Shown here: one piece after another, positions 44,948 through 53,537 of the stretch
How the letters are laid out: each line of letters starts with the position of its first letter
Numbering within the stretch: position 1 is the stretch's first letter
NCBI RefSeq assembly: GCF_010974945.1
Contig: NZ_JAAIVB010000055.1
Coordinates: forward strand, 1-64,000
Direction: 5' to 3'
From: Noviherbaspirillum galbum
GTDB taxonomy: Bacteria; Pseudomonadota; Gammaproteobacteria; Burkholderiales; Burkholderiaceae_D
Length of the DNA: 64,000 bases
The notes under the pieces: generated by a model
Databases searched by the model: none
Told to the model about the DNA's origin: nothing
What the model saw: only the letters and a program-made list of their open reading frames with translations
Program-made: the position numbers and the translations under genes

Positions 44948-46306
44948 TCATCGCAAGTAAGATATCACGAGGCCCGCGATTCCACATGCACCGATGACCG
45001 GGATCGTGCCTAGACGGTAACGTATCAGGGCGAGCGCCGCGCCGGCGGCAACGATCATCGCCATGGCATCCCAGTCCCGGGGGGCTGCCCCGAGGCGGAA
45101 GACATGCCAGGCGAAGAACAGCGCGAGGCTGAGGATCACGCCGACCACCGCCGCCGAGATGGCGGTCAGCGGCGCCGTCAGCCTCAGGTCGTCGCGCGTG
45201 GCCTCGACCACCGGGCCGCCCGCCAGGATGAACACGAAGGAGGGCAGGAAGGTGAAGAAGGTCGCCACGACGGCGCCCGCCACCCCGCCCAGGAAAGGCT
45301 GCCCGCCAAGTACCGCTTGGCTCCAGCCGCCGACGAAACCGACGAAGGAAACGATCATGATCAGCGGACCCGGCGTGGTCTCGCCGAGGGCAAGGCCATC
45401 GATCATCTGGGCCGGCGTCAGCCAATGATAATTGTCGACCGCGTTCTGCACCACGTAGGGCAGTACCGCGTAAGCCCCGCCAAAGGTCAGCAGCGCCGCC
45501 TTGGTGAAAAATCCGCCCATCCTGGCCAATGCATGGCCTTCGCCGAGCGTGGCGGCAAGCAATCCCCAGGCGGCCATGCCGATGCCGATGCCGGCAAGGG
45601 CAGGGAGCAGCATCGTGCGCCAACCCGGCCTGGCATGCGCGGGCGGCGGCGTGTCGTCGCCGATCAGGGCCGGCAGGGAAGGCTGGCCGGAAGCGCCGTG
45701 GCCGGATGCCGCTGGCGCGAAATGCCCCGGGACGAGGCGTCCGCCGGCGATCCCCAGCACCGCGGCGCCCGCGATCACGAAAGGAAACGGCAGGTGCAGC
45801 ACGGCAATAGCGATGAAGGCGGCAAGGGCGATCAGGATCAGGGAGGGATTCCGCAGCGTGCGCGTCCCGAGGCGCCAGCCGGCGGCGGCCACGATGGCGA
45901 CCACTGCCGGCTTGACGCCATAAAGCACGCCCGCCACCAGGGGAAGATGGCCCCAGGCAAGGTAGATCCAGGAGAGCAGGATCAGGAGCAGCAGCGAGGG
46001 CAGGACGAACAGCGTGCCTGCCACGATCCCTCCCGGCGTCCGGTGAAGGAGCCAGCCGATGTAGACCGCGAGCTGGGTGGCTTCCGGCCCGGGCAGCACC
46101 ATGCAGTAGTTCAAGGCATGCAGGAAGCGGCGCTCGGAAATCCAGCGGCGCCGCTCGACAAGCTCCTCGTGCATCAACGCGATTTGCCCCGCCGGTCCGC
46201 CGAAGCTGATGCAGCCCAGCTTGAACCAGTAGCGCAATGCTTCCGGGAACGACACGGTTGAGGGCGGCTCGCATTCGGCCGGCGCTGCAGGCGGGGGCGT
46301 TGTCAT
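44948..46306 (-). CDS. chrA: Chromate transporter (long-chain CHR family)
   Basis: A 452-residue polytopic protein with two homologous CHR domains, exporting chromate across the inner membrane. The N-terminal domain has FKLGCISFGGPAGQIALMHEELV and MVLPGPEATQLAVYIGWLLH. The C-terminal repeat has FFTKAALLTFGGAYAVLPYV and GLALGETTPGPLIMIVSFVGF. ATG 46306 is chosen to begin just ahead of the family sequence; its ribosome-binding site is weak. It sits between rne and moaA, genes that are often close neighbours in related bacteria, so it may be an insertion here (inference). Confidence 0.92.
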   Translation of the reverse strand: MTTPPPAAPAECEPPSTVSFPEALRYWFKLGCISFGGPAGQIALMHEELVERRRWISERRFLHALNYCMVLPGPEATQLAVYIGWLLHRTPGGIVAGTLFVLPSLLLLILLSWIYLAWGHLPLVAGVLYGVKPAVVAIVAAAGWRLGTRTLRNPSLILIALAAFIAIAVLHLPFPFVIAGAAVLGIAGGRLVPGHFAPAASGHGASGQPSLPALIGDDTPPPAHARPGWRTMLLPALAGIGIGMAAWGLLAATLGEGHALARMGGFFTKAALLTFGGAYAVLPYVVQNAVDNYHWLTPAQMIDGLALGETTPGPLIMIVSFVGFVGGWSQAVLGGQPFLGGVAGAVVATFFTFLPSFVFILAGGPVVEATRDDLRLTAPLTAISAAVVGVILSLALFFAWHVFRLGAAPRDWDAMAMIVAAGAALALIRYRLGTIPVIGACGIAGLVISYLR

Positions 46307-46358
46307 GAGGGCGGACTCGAGCTGGATTCGAAAACGATGGCAGGATCCGGCCGGCTGA

Positions 46359-46392
46359 AATGACAAAGGGAGCTTGCGCTCCCTTTGTCATT
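46359..46392 (-). terminator. Terminator after rne
   Basis: A perfect 15-bp stem, AATGACAAAGGGAGC / GCTCCCTTTGTCATT, with a 4-base loop lies 18 bases beyond the rne stop on the minus strand and 52 bases before chrA. There is no long T run, but the lower stem is AT-rich (ACAAA/TTTGT). It probably ends or stabilises the rne mRNA. Confidence 0.7.
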
Positions 46393-46410
46393 GCCTCGGG
46401 CCGTTACCCG

Positions 46411-49398
46411 TCATTGACGGGTTTCCACCTGGACCAGCGGCTCGCTGGACACCGGCGGCAAAGGCTTGCGCTCGCGCGGCGCGCGCGGCGGCGCCACGTA
46501 GTTCGCCGCGGCTTCCTGGGCGGCGCGCAGCTTCTCCGGGTCGGTCACGGCGAGCGTCAGGCCGGCGGAGGAGAGCACGTCGCGCAGCTGGTCGAGCTGC
46601 ATGGGCGCAGGGGCGACTGCGGCTGCGGCGGGAGTTGCCATGGCAGGGGCGGCTGCGTGAACGGCGGCCGGTGCAGGGGCTGAAACCGCAGCCGGAGCCG
46701 GAGCCGAAACCGCGGCCGGTGCCGGCGGGACCGGCGCCACTTCCGCAACGGTGGCCGGAGCGGCTTGCGCCGTTGCCGGCGCAGGTTCGCTTGGCTGGCT
46801 GGCTTCAACAGCCGCCGGTGCGCTTTCCGTCGCTGCGTGGGCAGGCTGCTCGACCGGTGCGGGCGCTACGATCGGTGCGGGAGGTGCGGGCTCGGCGGAC
46901 ACGGCAGGCTGAGCGTCTACGCCGGTCAGCTCGAGCTGCATCGCAGCTGGCGTCTCGGCCGGGGCCTCGCCGTCCTGTTCCATGCCTTCCTCGCCGGCGC
47001 CGAGCGCTTCGCCTCCCTCGCGATCGCGGCGGTTGCGGTTGCGGCCGCCACGACGACGGCGACGGCGACGCTCCTCGCCCTGTTCGCCAGCGTTTTCCTC
47101 GCCGGCGATATTGGCCGGGTTGTCGGCATCAGTCGCGGCAAGATCCATGCTGCTGGGCTCTGCGGGAACGGCAAGCGGCTCATGGGCAGGCTGGACCGCA
47201 GGCTGGAGGTTGGTACCTAGCAAGTCTTCTGCCGGGGCAGCCGTTTCCTTGCGCTCTTCGCGCTGGCGCGGGCTGCGTTCGCGACGGGATTCTCCGCCTT
47301 CGCGGCCTTCACGCGGCTCGCGCGCTTCCCTCGGTTCGCGCGGCTCACGGGGTTCACGCGGTTCACGTTGCTCGCGGGCTTCCTTCGGCTCCCGTCCCTC
47401 GCGCGGTTCACGGCCTTCCCTGGGCTCGCGCGCTTCCTTGGGGGCGCGCGGCTGGCGCGGCTGCTGGGCGCCTTCCGCGCCGGCGGTCACCTTGGCGGTG
47501 TCCTGGGTGTCGCGGGATTCGCGCTCGTCGCGGTCACGGCCGCCACGATTGTTGTTGCCGCGTCCGCTCCGGCCGCGGCCGCGCGTGCCGCGTTCGTTGC
47601 GCTCGCCGCGCTCCTTGGCCTGGGCCGGCTTTTCCTCGACCACGGGCGCGGGCGCGGGTGCCGGCGCGACGGGTTTCTTGCGGAAGAAGCCGAACATGCG
47701 GCTGAAGAATCCTTCCTCGGCAGGAGCCATGGTCGGGGCCGGCGTGGGCGCCGCGGTCGGTTCGACCACCTTGCGCTCGACGATGGGCGCCGGCTGGTCT
47801 GGGGTGATGCCCTTGACCACGGCTTCCTGGCGCGGCCGGACGTCCTCTTTCTGGCGCTTGCCGTAGCTGATGTCGGTGTCGACTTCCTCGGCCATGTCGT
47901 AGCTGGCCTGGGGCTCCTCGAGGCGCGGATCGTCGTGCTTGATGCGCTCGAGCTTGTAGTGCGGCGTCTCGAGATGCTTGTTGGGAATCAGCACCACGGT
48001 CACGCGGTGGCGGGTTTCGATCTTGAGGATCTCGCCGCGCTTCTCGTTGAGCAGGAAGGCAGCCACGTCGACCGGTGCCTGGACGTGGATGGCCGCGGAA
48101 TTGTCCTTCATGGACTCTTCCTGGATGATGCGCAGCACCTGCAGCGCGGAAGAATCGGTGTCGCGGATATGGCCGGTGCCGTTGCAGCGAGGGCAGGTCA
48201 CGTGGCTGCCTTCGGACAGCGACGGGCGCAGGCGCTGGCGGGACAGCTCCATCAGGCCGAAACGGGAAATCTTGCCCATCTGCACGCGGGCGCGGTCGTA
48301 GCGCAGGGCGTCCTTCAGGCGGGTCTCGACTTCGCGCTGGTTCTTCGCGTTCTCCATGTCGATGAAGTCGATCACGATCAGGCCGCCAAGGTCGCGCAGG
48401 CGCAGTTGGCGCGCGACTTCGTCGGCGGCTTCGAGGTTCGTGTGGAGCGCGGTGGTCTCGATGTCGGCGCCGCGCGTGGCGCGGGCGGAGTTGACGTCGA
48501 TGGAAACGAGGGCTTCGGTGTGATCGATGACGATGGCGCCGCCGGAGGGCAGGGGGACCGTGCGGGAGTAGGCCGTCTCGATCTGGTGTTCGATCTGGAA
48601 ACGCGAGAACAGGGGCACGTCGTCGCGGTAGCGCTTGACCCGGTGCACCATGTCGGGCATCACGTGGGACATGAACTGCTGCGCCTGTTCGTAGATGTCA
48701 TCGGTGTCGATCAGGATCTCGCCGATGTCAGGCTGGAAATAGTCGCGGATGGCGCGGATGACGAGCGAGGATTCCTGGTAGATCAGGAAAGCGCCCGGGG
48801 CGGAGGTGCTGGCGCCCTCGATGGCGCGCCAGAGCTGCATCAGGTAGTTCAGGTCCCACTGCAGTTCCTCGACGCTGCGGCCGATGCCGGCGGTGCGGGC
48901 AATGACCGACATGCCGGACGGCAGGTCCAGCTTGTCCATGGCTTCGCGCAGTTCCTGGCGGTCTTCGCCCTCGACCCGGCGGGACACGCCGCCGCCGCGC
49001 GGATTGTTTGGCATCAGGACCAGGTAGCGGCCGGCCAGGGAAATGAAGGAGGTGAGGGCGGCACCCTTGTTGCCGCGCTCTTCCTTCTCGACCTGGACCA
49101 TGATTTCCTGGCCTTCCTTGAGCGCTTCCTTGATGGTGCAGTTGCGGACGTCGACGCCATCCTTGAAATAACTGCGGGCAACTTCCTTGAAGGGGAGGAA
49201 GCCGTGGCGCTCTTCGCCATAGTTGACGAAGCAGGCTTCGAGGGAGGGTTCGATGCGGGTGATAACACCCTTGTAGATATTGGACTTGCGTTGCTCGCGC
49301 CCCGTCGTCTCGATATCGATGTCGATGAGTTTCTGCCCATCGACAATGGCGACGCGCAGTTCCTCCTGCTGCGTCGCGTTGAACAACATTCTTTTCAT
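46411..49398 (-). CDS. rne: Ribonuclease E
   Basis: A 995-residue endoribonuclease and degradosome scaffold. The N-terminus MKRMLFNATQQEELRVAIV leads to an S1 RNA-binding domain (about 38-120; SNIYKGVITRIEPSLEACFV). The catalytic DNase I-like domain has the metal-binding ALVSIDVNSARATRG and FIDMEN. The Zn-link is CPRCNGTGHI (Cys-x2-Cys). The C-terminal half (about 550-995) is disordered: Glu/Arg-rich repeats, then an Ala/Pro-rich stretch and a conserved-looking end (LTLAVTDPEKLRAAQ) also seen at the C-terminus of other betaproteobacterial RNase E. The start ATG 49398 follows GGAGCGAAAC; the frame extends upstream but without similarity. In E. coli this gene is autoregulated through its 5' leader. 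Confidence 0.95.
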   Translation of the reverse strand: MKRMLFNATQQEELRVAIVDGQKLIDIDIETTGREQRKSNIYKGVITRIEPSLEACFVNYGEERHGFLPFKEVARSYFKDGVDVRNCTIKEALKEGQEIMVQVEKEERGNKGAALTSFISLAGRYLVLMPNNPRGGGVSRRVEGEDRQELREAMDKLDLPSGMSVIARTAGIGRSVEELQWDLNYLMQLWRAIEGASTSAPGAFLIYQESSLVIRAIRDYFQPDIGEILIDTDDIYEQAQQFMSHVMPDMVHRVKRYRDDVPLFSRFQIEHQIETAYSRTVPLPSGGAIVIDHTEALVSIDVNSARATRGADIETTALHTNLEAADEVARQLRLRDLGGLIVIDFIDMENAKNQREVETRLKDALRYDRARVQMGKISRFGLMELSRQRLRPSLSEGSHVTCPRCNGTGHIRDTDSSALQVLRIIQEESMKDNSAAIHVQAPVDVAAFLLNEKRGEILKIETRHRVTVVLIPNKHLETPHYKLERIKHDDPRLEEPQASYDMAEEVDTDISYGKRQKEDVRPRQEAVVKGITPDQPAPIVERKVVEPTAAPTPAPTMAPAEEGFFSRMFGFFRKKPVAPAPAPAPVVEEKPAQAKERGERNERGTRGRGRSGRGNNNRGGRDRDERESRDTQDTAKVTAGAEGAQQPRQPRAPKEAREPREGREPREGREPKEAREQREPREPREPREPREAREPREGREGGESRRERSPRQREERKETAAPAEDLLGTNLQPAVQPAHEPLAVPAEPSSMDLAATDADNPANIAGEENAGEQGEERRRRRRRGGRNRNRRDREGGEALGAGEEGMEQDGEAPAETPAAMQLELTGVDAQPAVSAEPAPPAPIVAPAPVEQPAHAATESAPAAVEASQPSEPAPATAQAAPATVAEVAPVPPAPAAVSAPAPAAVSAPAPAAVHAAAPAMATPAAAAVAPAPMQLDQLRDVLSSAGLTLAVTDPEKLRAAQEAAANYVAPPRAPRERKPLPPVSSEPLVQVETRQ
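47217..47470 (-). repeat. Arg/Glu-Pro repeat tract inside rne
   Basis: Degenerate 9-15-base units code REPREGREP, KEAREQREP and similar, a charged low-complexity segment of the RNase E scaffold region. It may bind RNA or partner proteins. Repeat number is likely variable. Confidence 0.75.
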
Positions 49399-50004
49399 GT
49401 TTCGCTCCGTGGCCTTGGGGCCATCTTGAACGCCGCGCGATGGCAGAGCCGGCGCGGCAAGCCTAGGGATGTACGCGAGGTCGGAGTGCTTGAGGAGGGA
49501 ATTGCCTATGGTGCCGGACCGGTCGCCAGTGACGTGGTCTCGACAACGGGGCGCGGATGTGCCGGTGACGGTTGCCGACGGCCCGCTCCCGTCGCGTCGC
49601 GCGGGCAGGGGAAGGCGGACGTCGGGGACGTCGCCAGGCCTGGCGCGGCAGCGGGCAGCGTGCAGCAAGGGTGAGCCAAATGAGTCATTGGTCGTTCACG
49701 GATCGGCAAAACGAAAACCGGTTACATCAACCAGCGAGCATTCCCGATGACGCCGTGATCCGGGTCCGGGAAGTGCTTGCCAGAACTAATCCTTACAATT
49801 CAAGCAAACTTTTCCAGCGCCGACGCGCCGGCCCGATTGCAACAGCGGTGCAACCCTGACGCGCGCGAAGGCGGTGCATACACATCTTTTCCGCCGTTTT
49901 CGCATCTTGACGGGACCGGCAGACACGCCCCTGTGTAGAATGTGCTTTTTATTCTTGCACACAAGCCCGGTTTGTAACTCGGGCGAAACAATTATATATT
50001 CAAA
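49399..50004. other. Divergent intergenic region between rne and rluC
   Basis: 606 bases with no supported gene. It should contain a long 5' leader for rne on the minus strand and the rluC promoter on the plus strand. For rluC, TTGTAA (49972-49977) and TATATT (49995-50000) are 17 bases apart, but this would place transcription start at or beyond the ATG at 50005, so either the pair is spurious or translation starts further in. The right end is AT-rich, the left GC-rich. Confidence 0.5.
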
Positions 50005-51021
50005 ATGAAGGACTTAGCGAGAGATTCTGAGGGTCGCAACGATTCTTTTGCCGAACCCCAGGCCGCAGAAGTCCAAGTCAGGGTCAGGCTGCTCACGATT
50101 TCCTCCGAAGAAGCGGAGCAACGCATCGACAATTTTCTTTTGCGCATCTGCAAAGGCGTTCCCAAGAGCCATATCTACCGAGTGCTGCGCTCGGGCGAGG
50201 TCCGCGTCAACAAGGGCCGGGTCGACCAGACCTACCGGCTGCGGGAAGGCGACGTGGTCCGGGTGCCGCCCATCAGGGTTGCGGAGAAAACCGGCCCCGC
50301 CGCGCCTGCCGCGGAATTCCGCATCCTGCTCGAGGACGCCCATGTGCTGGTCATCGACAAGCCGGCCGGGGTGGCCGTGCATGGCGGCTCGGGCGTCAGC
50401 TACGGCGTGATCGAGCAGCTGCGCGCCGCCCGTCCCCAGGCGAAATTCCTGGAGCTGGTGCACCGCCTCGACCGCGACACCTCCGGCATCCTCATGCTCG
50501 CCAAGAAGCGTTCGGCCTTGACCAACCTGCACGAACAGATCCGCGAGGGGCGGCTCGACAAGCGCTATTTCGCCCTGGTGAAGGGGGAATGGAAGAACGG
50601 CCGCCAGCACGTCAAGCTGCCGCTGCATAAATACAGCACCCCCGACGGCGAGCGCCGGGTGCGGGTGCAGGCCGACGGCATGCCTTCGCATACGGTGTTC
50701 AACCTGGTGCGCCGCTTCGGCGAGTACGCGCTGCTGGAGGCCGAGCTCAAGACCGGGCGCACGCACCAGATCCGGGTTCATCTCGCCGCGACCGGTTTTC
50801 CGATCGTCGGCGATGACAAGTACGGTGATTTCGGCCTCAACAAGGCCTTGCAGAAGGCGGAAGGCAGCCGCATCGCCTTCCGACGGATGTTCCTGCATGC
50901 CTGGCAATTGACGTTCGCGCATCCCGAGACCGGCTCGCCGGTCACGCTGAAGGCGCCGCTGCCCAAGGATTGCGAAGACTTTCTGCGCAGCCTGCAGCCA
51001 ACCGGAAATATTGCTGGCTGA
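50005..51021 (+). CDS. rluC: 23S rRNA pseudouridine synthase RluC (955/2504/2580)
   Basis: A 338-residue RluA-family enzyme converting uridine to pseudouridine in 23S rRNA. The N-terminal S4 domain (about 37-95; RIDNFLLRICKGVPKSHIYR) is followed by the catalytic domain with HRLDRDTSG, catalytic D156, and LKTGRTHQIRVHLA. KYGDFGLN and FLHAWQL are typical of RluC. The first 25 residues are poorly conserved in type. ATG 50005 has no Shine-Dalgarno, so the exact start is uncertain. The divergent position from rne is as in many proteobacteria. Confidence 0.93.
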   Translation: MKDLARDSEGRNDSFAEPQAAEVQVRVRLLTISSEEAEQRIDNFLLRICKGVPKSHIYRVLRSGEVRVNKGRVDQTYRLREGDVVRVPPIRVAEKTGPAAPAAEFRILLEDAHVLVIDKPAGVAVHGGSGVSYGVIEQLRAARPQAKFLELVHRLDRDTSGILMLAKKRSALTNLHEQIREGRLDKRYFALVKGEWKNGRQHVKLPLHKYSTPDGERRVRVQADGMPSHTVFNLVRRFGEYALLEAELKTGRTHQIRVHLAATGFPIVGDDKYGDFGLNKALQKAEGSRIAFRRMFLHAWQLTFAHPETGSPVTLKAPLPKDCEDFLRSLQPTGNIAG

Positions 51022-51084
51022 CGAGTTACACTGAGGGTATTCGACTTCAATATTGCGCGGCTCCGGCCGCGGCCCATAATCACC

Positions 51085-51744
51085 ATGCCAAGAAAGAAAT
51101 TCGACCTGATCGTGTTCGACTGGGACGGTACGCTGATGGACAGTACGGCAACCATCGTCACCTGCCTGCAGGCGGCGGCGAAGGACCTCGGGTTTCCCGT
51201 CCCGGACAAGCGTTCGGCTTCCTTCGTCATCGGCCTCAGCCTGCAGGAAGCGCTGCAAACGGTGTTGCCCGGCCTCGATCCGCGCATGTATCCGCGCGTG
51301 GTGGAACGTTACCGCTTCCACTACCTGACCAAGGACAAGGGACTCGAGCTGTTCGCCGGCGTGCGCGAAATGCTTGCCGATCTCTCCCAGCAGGGGTATT
51401 TCCTGGCCATCGCCACCGGCAAGAACCGGGTCGGCCTGAACCGGGCGCTGGATGCCGCCAGGCTGCTGTCGGTCTTCGATGCCACACGCTGCGCGGACGA
51501 AACCTTTTCCAAGCCGCATCCGGCGATGCTGATGGAGCTTACCCGCGAACTCGGCCAGGACATGGGCCGCACCGTCATGATCGGCGATACTACCCACGAT
51601 CTGCAGATGGCGGCCAATGCCGGCGCGGCCGGCATCGCCGTTCATTACGGCGCCCATCCGAGCGAAGACCTTGACGACATGAAGCCGCTTTTTTCGGCGC
51701 GGTCGGTGCCGGAACTGCACGCCTGGCTCAACGAGAATGCATGA
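51085..51744 (+). CDS. HAD-superfamily IA phosphatase (phosphoglycolate phosphatase-like)
   Basis: A 219-residue HAD hydrolase. Motif I is FDWDGTLMDS with nucleophile D12 and D14, motif II is AIATGKN, motif III the Lys in FSKPHPAML, and motif IV GDTTHDLQMA. An alpha-helical cap lies between motifs I and II (subclass IA). The substrate is unknown; the Gph-like sequence suggests a small phosphomonoester. It lies in the conserved series after rluC and overlaps the Rieske gene by 8 bases. Confidence 0.88.
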   Translation: MPRKKFDLIVFDWDGTLMDSTATIVTCLQAAAKDLGFPVPDKRSASFVIGLSLQEALQTVLPGLDPRMYPRVVERYRFHYLTKDKGLELFAGVREMLADLSQQGYFLAIATGKNRVGLNRALDAARLLSVFDATRCADETFSKPHPAMLMELTRELGQDMGRTVMIGDTTHDLQMAANAGAAGIAVHYGAHPSEDLDDMKPLFSARSVPELHAWLNENA

Positions 51745-52144
51745 GGACATGAAGGAAAACGTAGCCATTCCGATATGCGATTCGGCTGCTCTGGCCGAGG
51801 GCGGCAAGGGCGTCCGCTTCACGGTCACGGTCGGCGGCCATCCTGGAACCGGCTTTGCGGTCCGCTTCGACGGCAAGGTGGTGGCCTACCTGAACCGGTG
51901 CGCGCACGTGCCCATCGAGCTCGACTGGAACGAAGGCGACTTCTTCGAATCGAGCGGCCTCTACCTGATGTGCTCCACCCATGGCGCGCTCTACCTGCCG
52001 GAATCCGGCAAGTGCGCAGGCGGCCCGTGCCGCGGCGGCTCGCTGCGGCCGGTCACGGTGTTCGAGCGGGACGGCCAAGTCTACTGGACGCCCGACGAGG
52101 TCGTGCGGGCGCCGGCACCGGCCGTCGACGCACCGCCGCCGTGA
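51737..52144 (+). CDS. Rieske [2Fe-2S] protein
   Basis: A 135-residue protein with a single Rieske domain: C55-A-H57 (box 1) and C79-ST-H82 (box 2) ligate a 2Fe-2S cluster. It resembles ferredoxin-like Rieske proteins that supply electrons; the partner is unknown. It overlaps the HAD gene by 8 bases and is followed by the S49 peptidase after 50 bases. ATG 51737 or the in-frame ATG at 51749 could be the start. The C-terminus is Ala/Pro-rich. Confidence 0.88.
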   Translation: MHEDMKENVAIPICDSAALAEGGKGVRFTVTVGGHPGTGFAVRFDGKVVAYLNRCAHVPIELDWNEGDFFESSGLYLMCSTHGALYLPESGKCAGGPCRGGSLRPVTVFERDGQVYWTPDEVVRAPAPAVDAPPP

Positions 52145-52194
52145 CGCCCGATCCGGTCGCCGAACAGATTGCCCTTTCACCATAACGAAAAAAG

Positions 52195-53199
52195 ATGGAT
52201 AACCAGGATAACTACAATGACAGCCCGGGCGGCATCCCGTCCAATCCAGGCAATGCGCGCTCCCCGGGATGGGAGCGGGAAGTGCTGGAAAAACTGGCGT
52301 TCGCCACGCTCTCCGAACAGCGGGCACGCCGCCGCTGGAATATCTTCTTCCGCTTCCTGACCCTTGGCATCGTCGCCGTCGGCCTGTACATCGCCTTCGG
52401 CTACAGTCACCAGGACGCGGAAAACGTCGGCACCCATACCGCGCTCATCGAGATCGACGGCACCATCGAGAACGGCACCTCCGGCTCGGCCGACAATGTC
52501 ATTCCCGCGCTCAACCGCGCCTATTCCGATGAAAATTCCGTCGGCATCATTCTGCGCATCAACAGCCCGGGCGGCAGCCCGGTGCAGGCCGGCATGATCA
52601 ACGATGAAATCGCCCGCCTGCGGCAGCAGTTTCCCAAGAAGCCGCTGTACGTGGTCGTGGACGAAATCTGCGCTTCCGGCGGGTATTACATCGCGGCGGC
52701 CGCCGACAAGATCTATGTCAACAAGGCAAGCATCGTCGGCTCGATCGGCGTGCTCATGGAAGGCTTCGGCTTCACCGGCCTGATGGACAAGCTCGGCGTT
52801 GAGCGCCGCCTCATGACGGCGGGCGAGAACAAGGGCTTCATGGATCCGTTCAGCCCCCAGACGGCGAAGCAGAAGGGTTATGCGCAGGAAATGCTCAACG
52901 AAATCCACCAGCAATTCATCGAGGTGGTGCGTGCGGGACGCGGCAAGCGCCTCAAGGAAACCCCGGAAACCTTTTCCGGCCTGTTCTGGACTGGCGCGCA
53001 TGCCGTCGACGTCGGCCTGGCGGACGGTTTCGGGACGGTCGACAGCGTTGCCCGAGACGAACTGAAGGCCGAAGACATCGTCGACTACACCCAGCGCGAA
53101 AGCGTGCCGGAACGCCTGTTGAAGAAATTCGGCGGCGCGGTCGGCAGCGCCGCCATGGGCGCGGCGTGGAGCACCAGCGCGCACCCGCGCGTGCGGTGA
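52195..53199 (+). CDS. S49 family signal peptide peptidase (SppA-like)
   Basis: A 334-residue, single-domain SppA-type protease that clears cleaved signal peptides in the membrane. A membrane anchor lies at about residues 51-68 (FFRFLTLGIVAVGLYIAF). The Ser/Lys dyad is S161 in CASGGYYIA and K213 in AGENKGFMDPF, 52 residues apart as in short SppA enzymes. RINSPGGSP and VGSIGVLMEGFGF are signature segments. The short form (one protease domain) contrasts with the about 610-residue E. coli SppA. Last gene of the rluC-HAD-Rieske-S49 series. Confidence 0.92.
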   Translation: MDNQDNYNDSPGGIPSNPGNARSPGWEREVLEKLAFATLSEQRARRRWNIFFRFLTLGIVAVGLYIAFGYSHQDAENVGTHTALIEIDGTIENGTSGSADNVIPALNRAYSDENSVGIILRINSPGGSPVQAGMINDEIARLRQQFPKKPLYVVVDEICASGGYYIAAAADKIYVNKASIVGSIGVLMEGFGFTGLMDKLGVERRLMTAGENKGFMDPFSPQTAKQKGYAQEMLNEIHQQFIEVVRAGRGKRLKETPETFSGLFWTGAHAVDVGLADGFGTVDSVARDELKAEDIVDYTQRESVPERLLKKFGGAVGSAAMGAAWSTSAHPRVR

Positions 53200-53309
53200 T
53201 GCCTGCGCCGGCGTTGGCGGGGCGGTGCTGGCGCGTTCAGATTCGTGTCCGCGGCGAAACTACGGTACCGTCCCAGTATTCATCCCGGGAGACGTGCGGG
53301 AAACGAGGC

Positions 53310-53337
53310 TTGATTCCCGCATTCACCGCTCTATACT
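53310..53337 (+). promoter_or_regulatory. Strong sigma-70-type promoter of an orphan transcript
   Basis: TTGATT (53310-53315) and TATACT (53332-53337) are 16 bases apart, one mismatch from consensus in the -10 and two in the -35. Transcription would start near 53344, reading away from the S49 gene with no coding gene before the terminator at 53475. Confidence 0.55.
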
Positions 53338-53343
53338 AGAGCC

Positions 53344-53506
53344 ATCCGGTGAGGGCCTGGAACGCTGCATGATAAAAAGATTATGCTCGCGCGAAATGCC
53401 GATCCGGATGTCAGATACCGCGTCTCGGACGTGGTGCCGAATGTTCGGCATTCTCTGATTGCCCGATGGGCATGCAAAACGGCGGCGCAATACCGCCGTT
53501 TTGCTC
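53344..53506 (+). ncRNA. Candidate small RNA of about 160 nt
   Basis: The segment lies between the promoter at 53310-53337 and the hairpin at 53475-53503, in a 338-base gap where no frame looks coding. The 3' part can form local hairpins, including GCCGAATGTTCGGC and GCCCGATGGGC before the terminator. It does not look like 6S, 4.5S or tmRNA. A 29-codon frame at 53370 has no convincing ribosome-binding site. No known RNA family was recognised. Confidence 0.35.
53475..53503. terminator. Bidirectional terminator hairpin
   Basis: CAAAACGGCGG and CCGCCGTTTTG form an 11-bp stem with a 7-base loop, A-rich on one side and T-rich on the other. It would end the candidate small RNA on the plus strand and the methyltransferase transcript (stop 53538) on the minus strand. 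Confidence 0.8.
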
Positions 53507-53537
53507 GTTTACGCGGCCGTTATTCGAATTGCTCTCT

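Noticed and set aside
49972-50000. TTGTAA-N17-TATATT as the rluC promoter
   Set aside because: The -10 would end 4 bases before the ATG, so transcription would begin within or after the start codon; not annotated as a promoter.
50014-51876. 620-codon minus-strand frame opposite rluC and the HAD gene
   Set aside because: Antisense shadow of rluC and the phosphatase, both with intact motifs.
53370-53459. 29-codon frame inside the candidate small RNA
   Set aside because: No good ribosome-binding site, odd composition and no recognisable peptide; kept only as a remote possibility.
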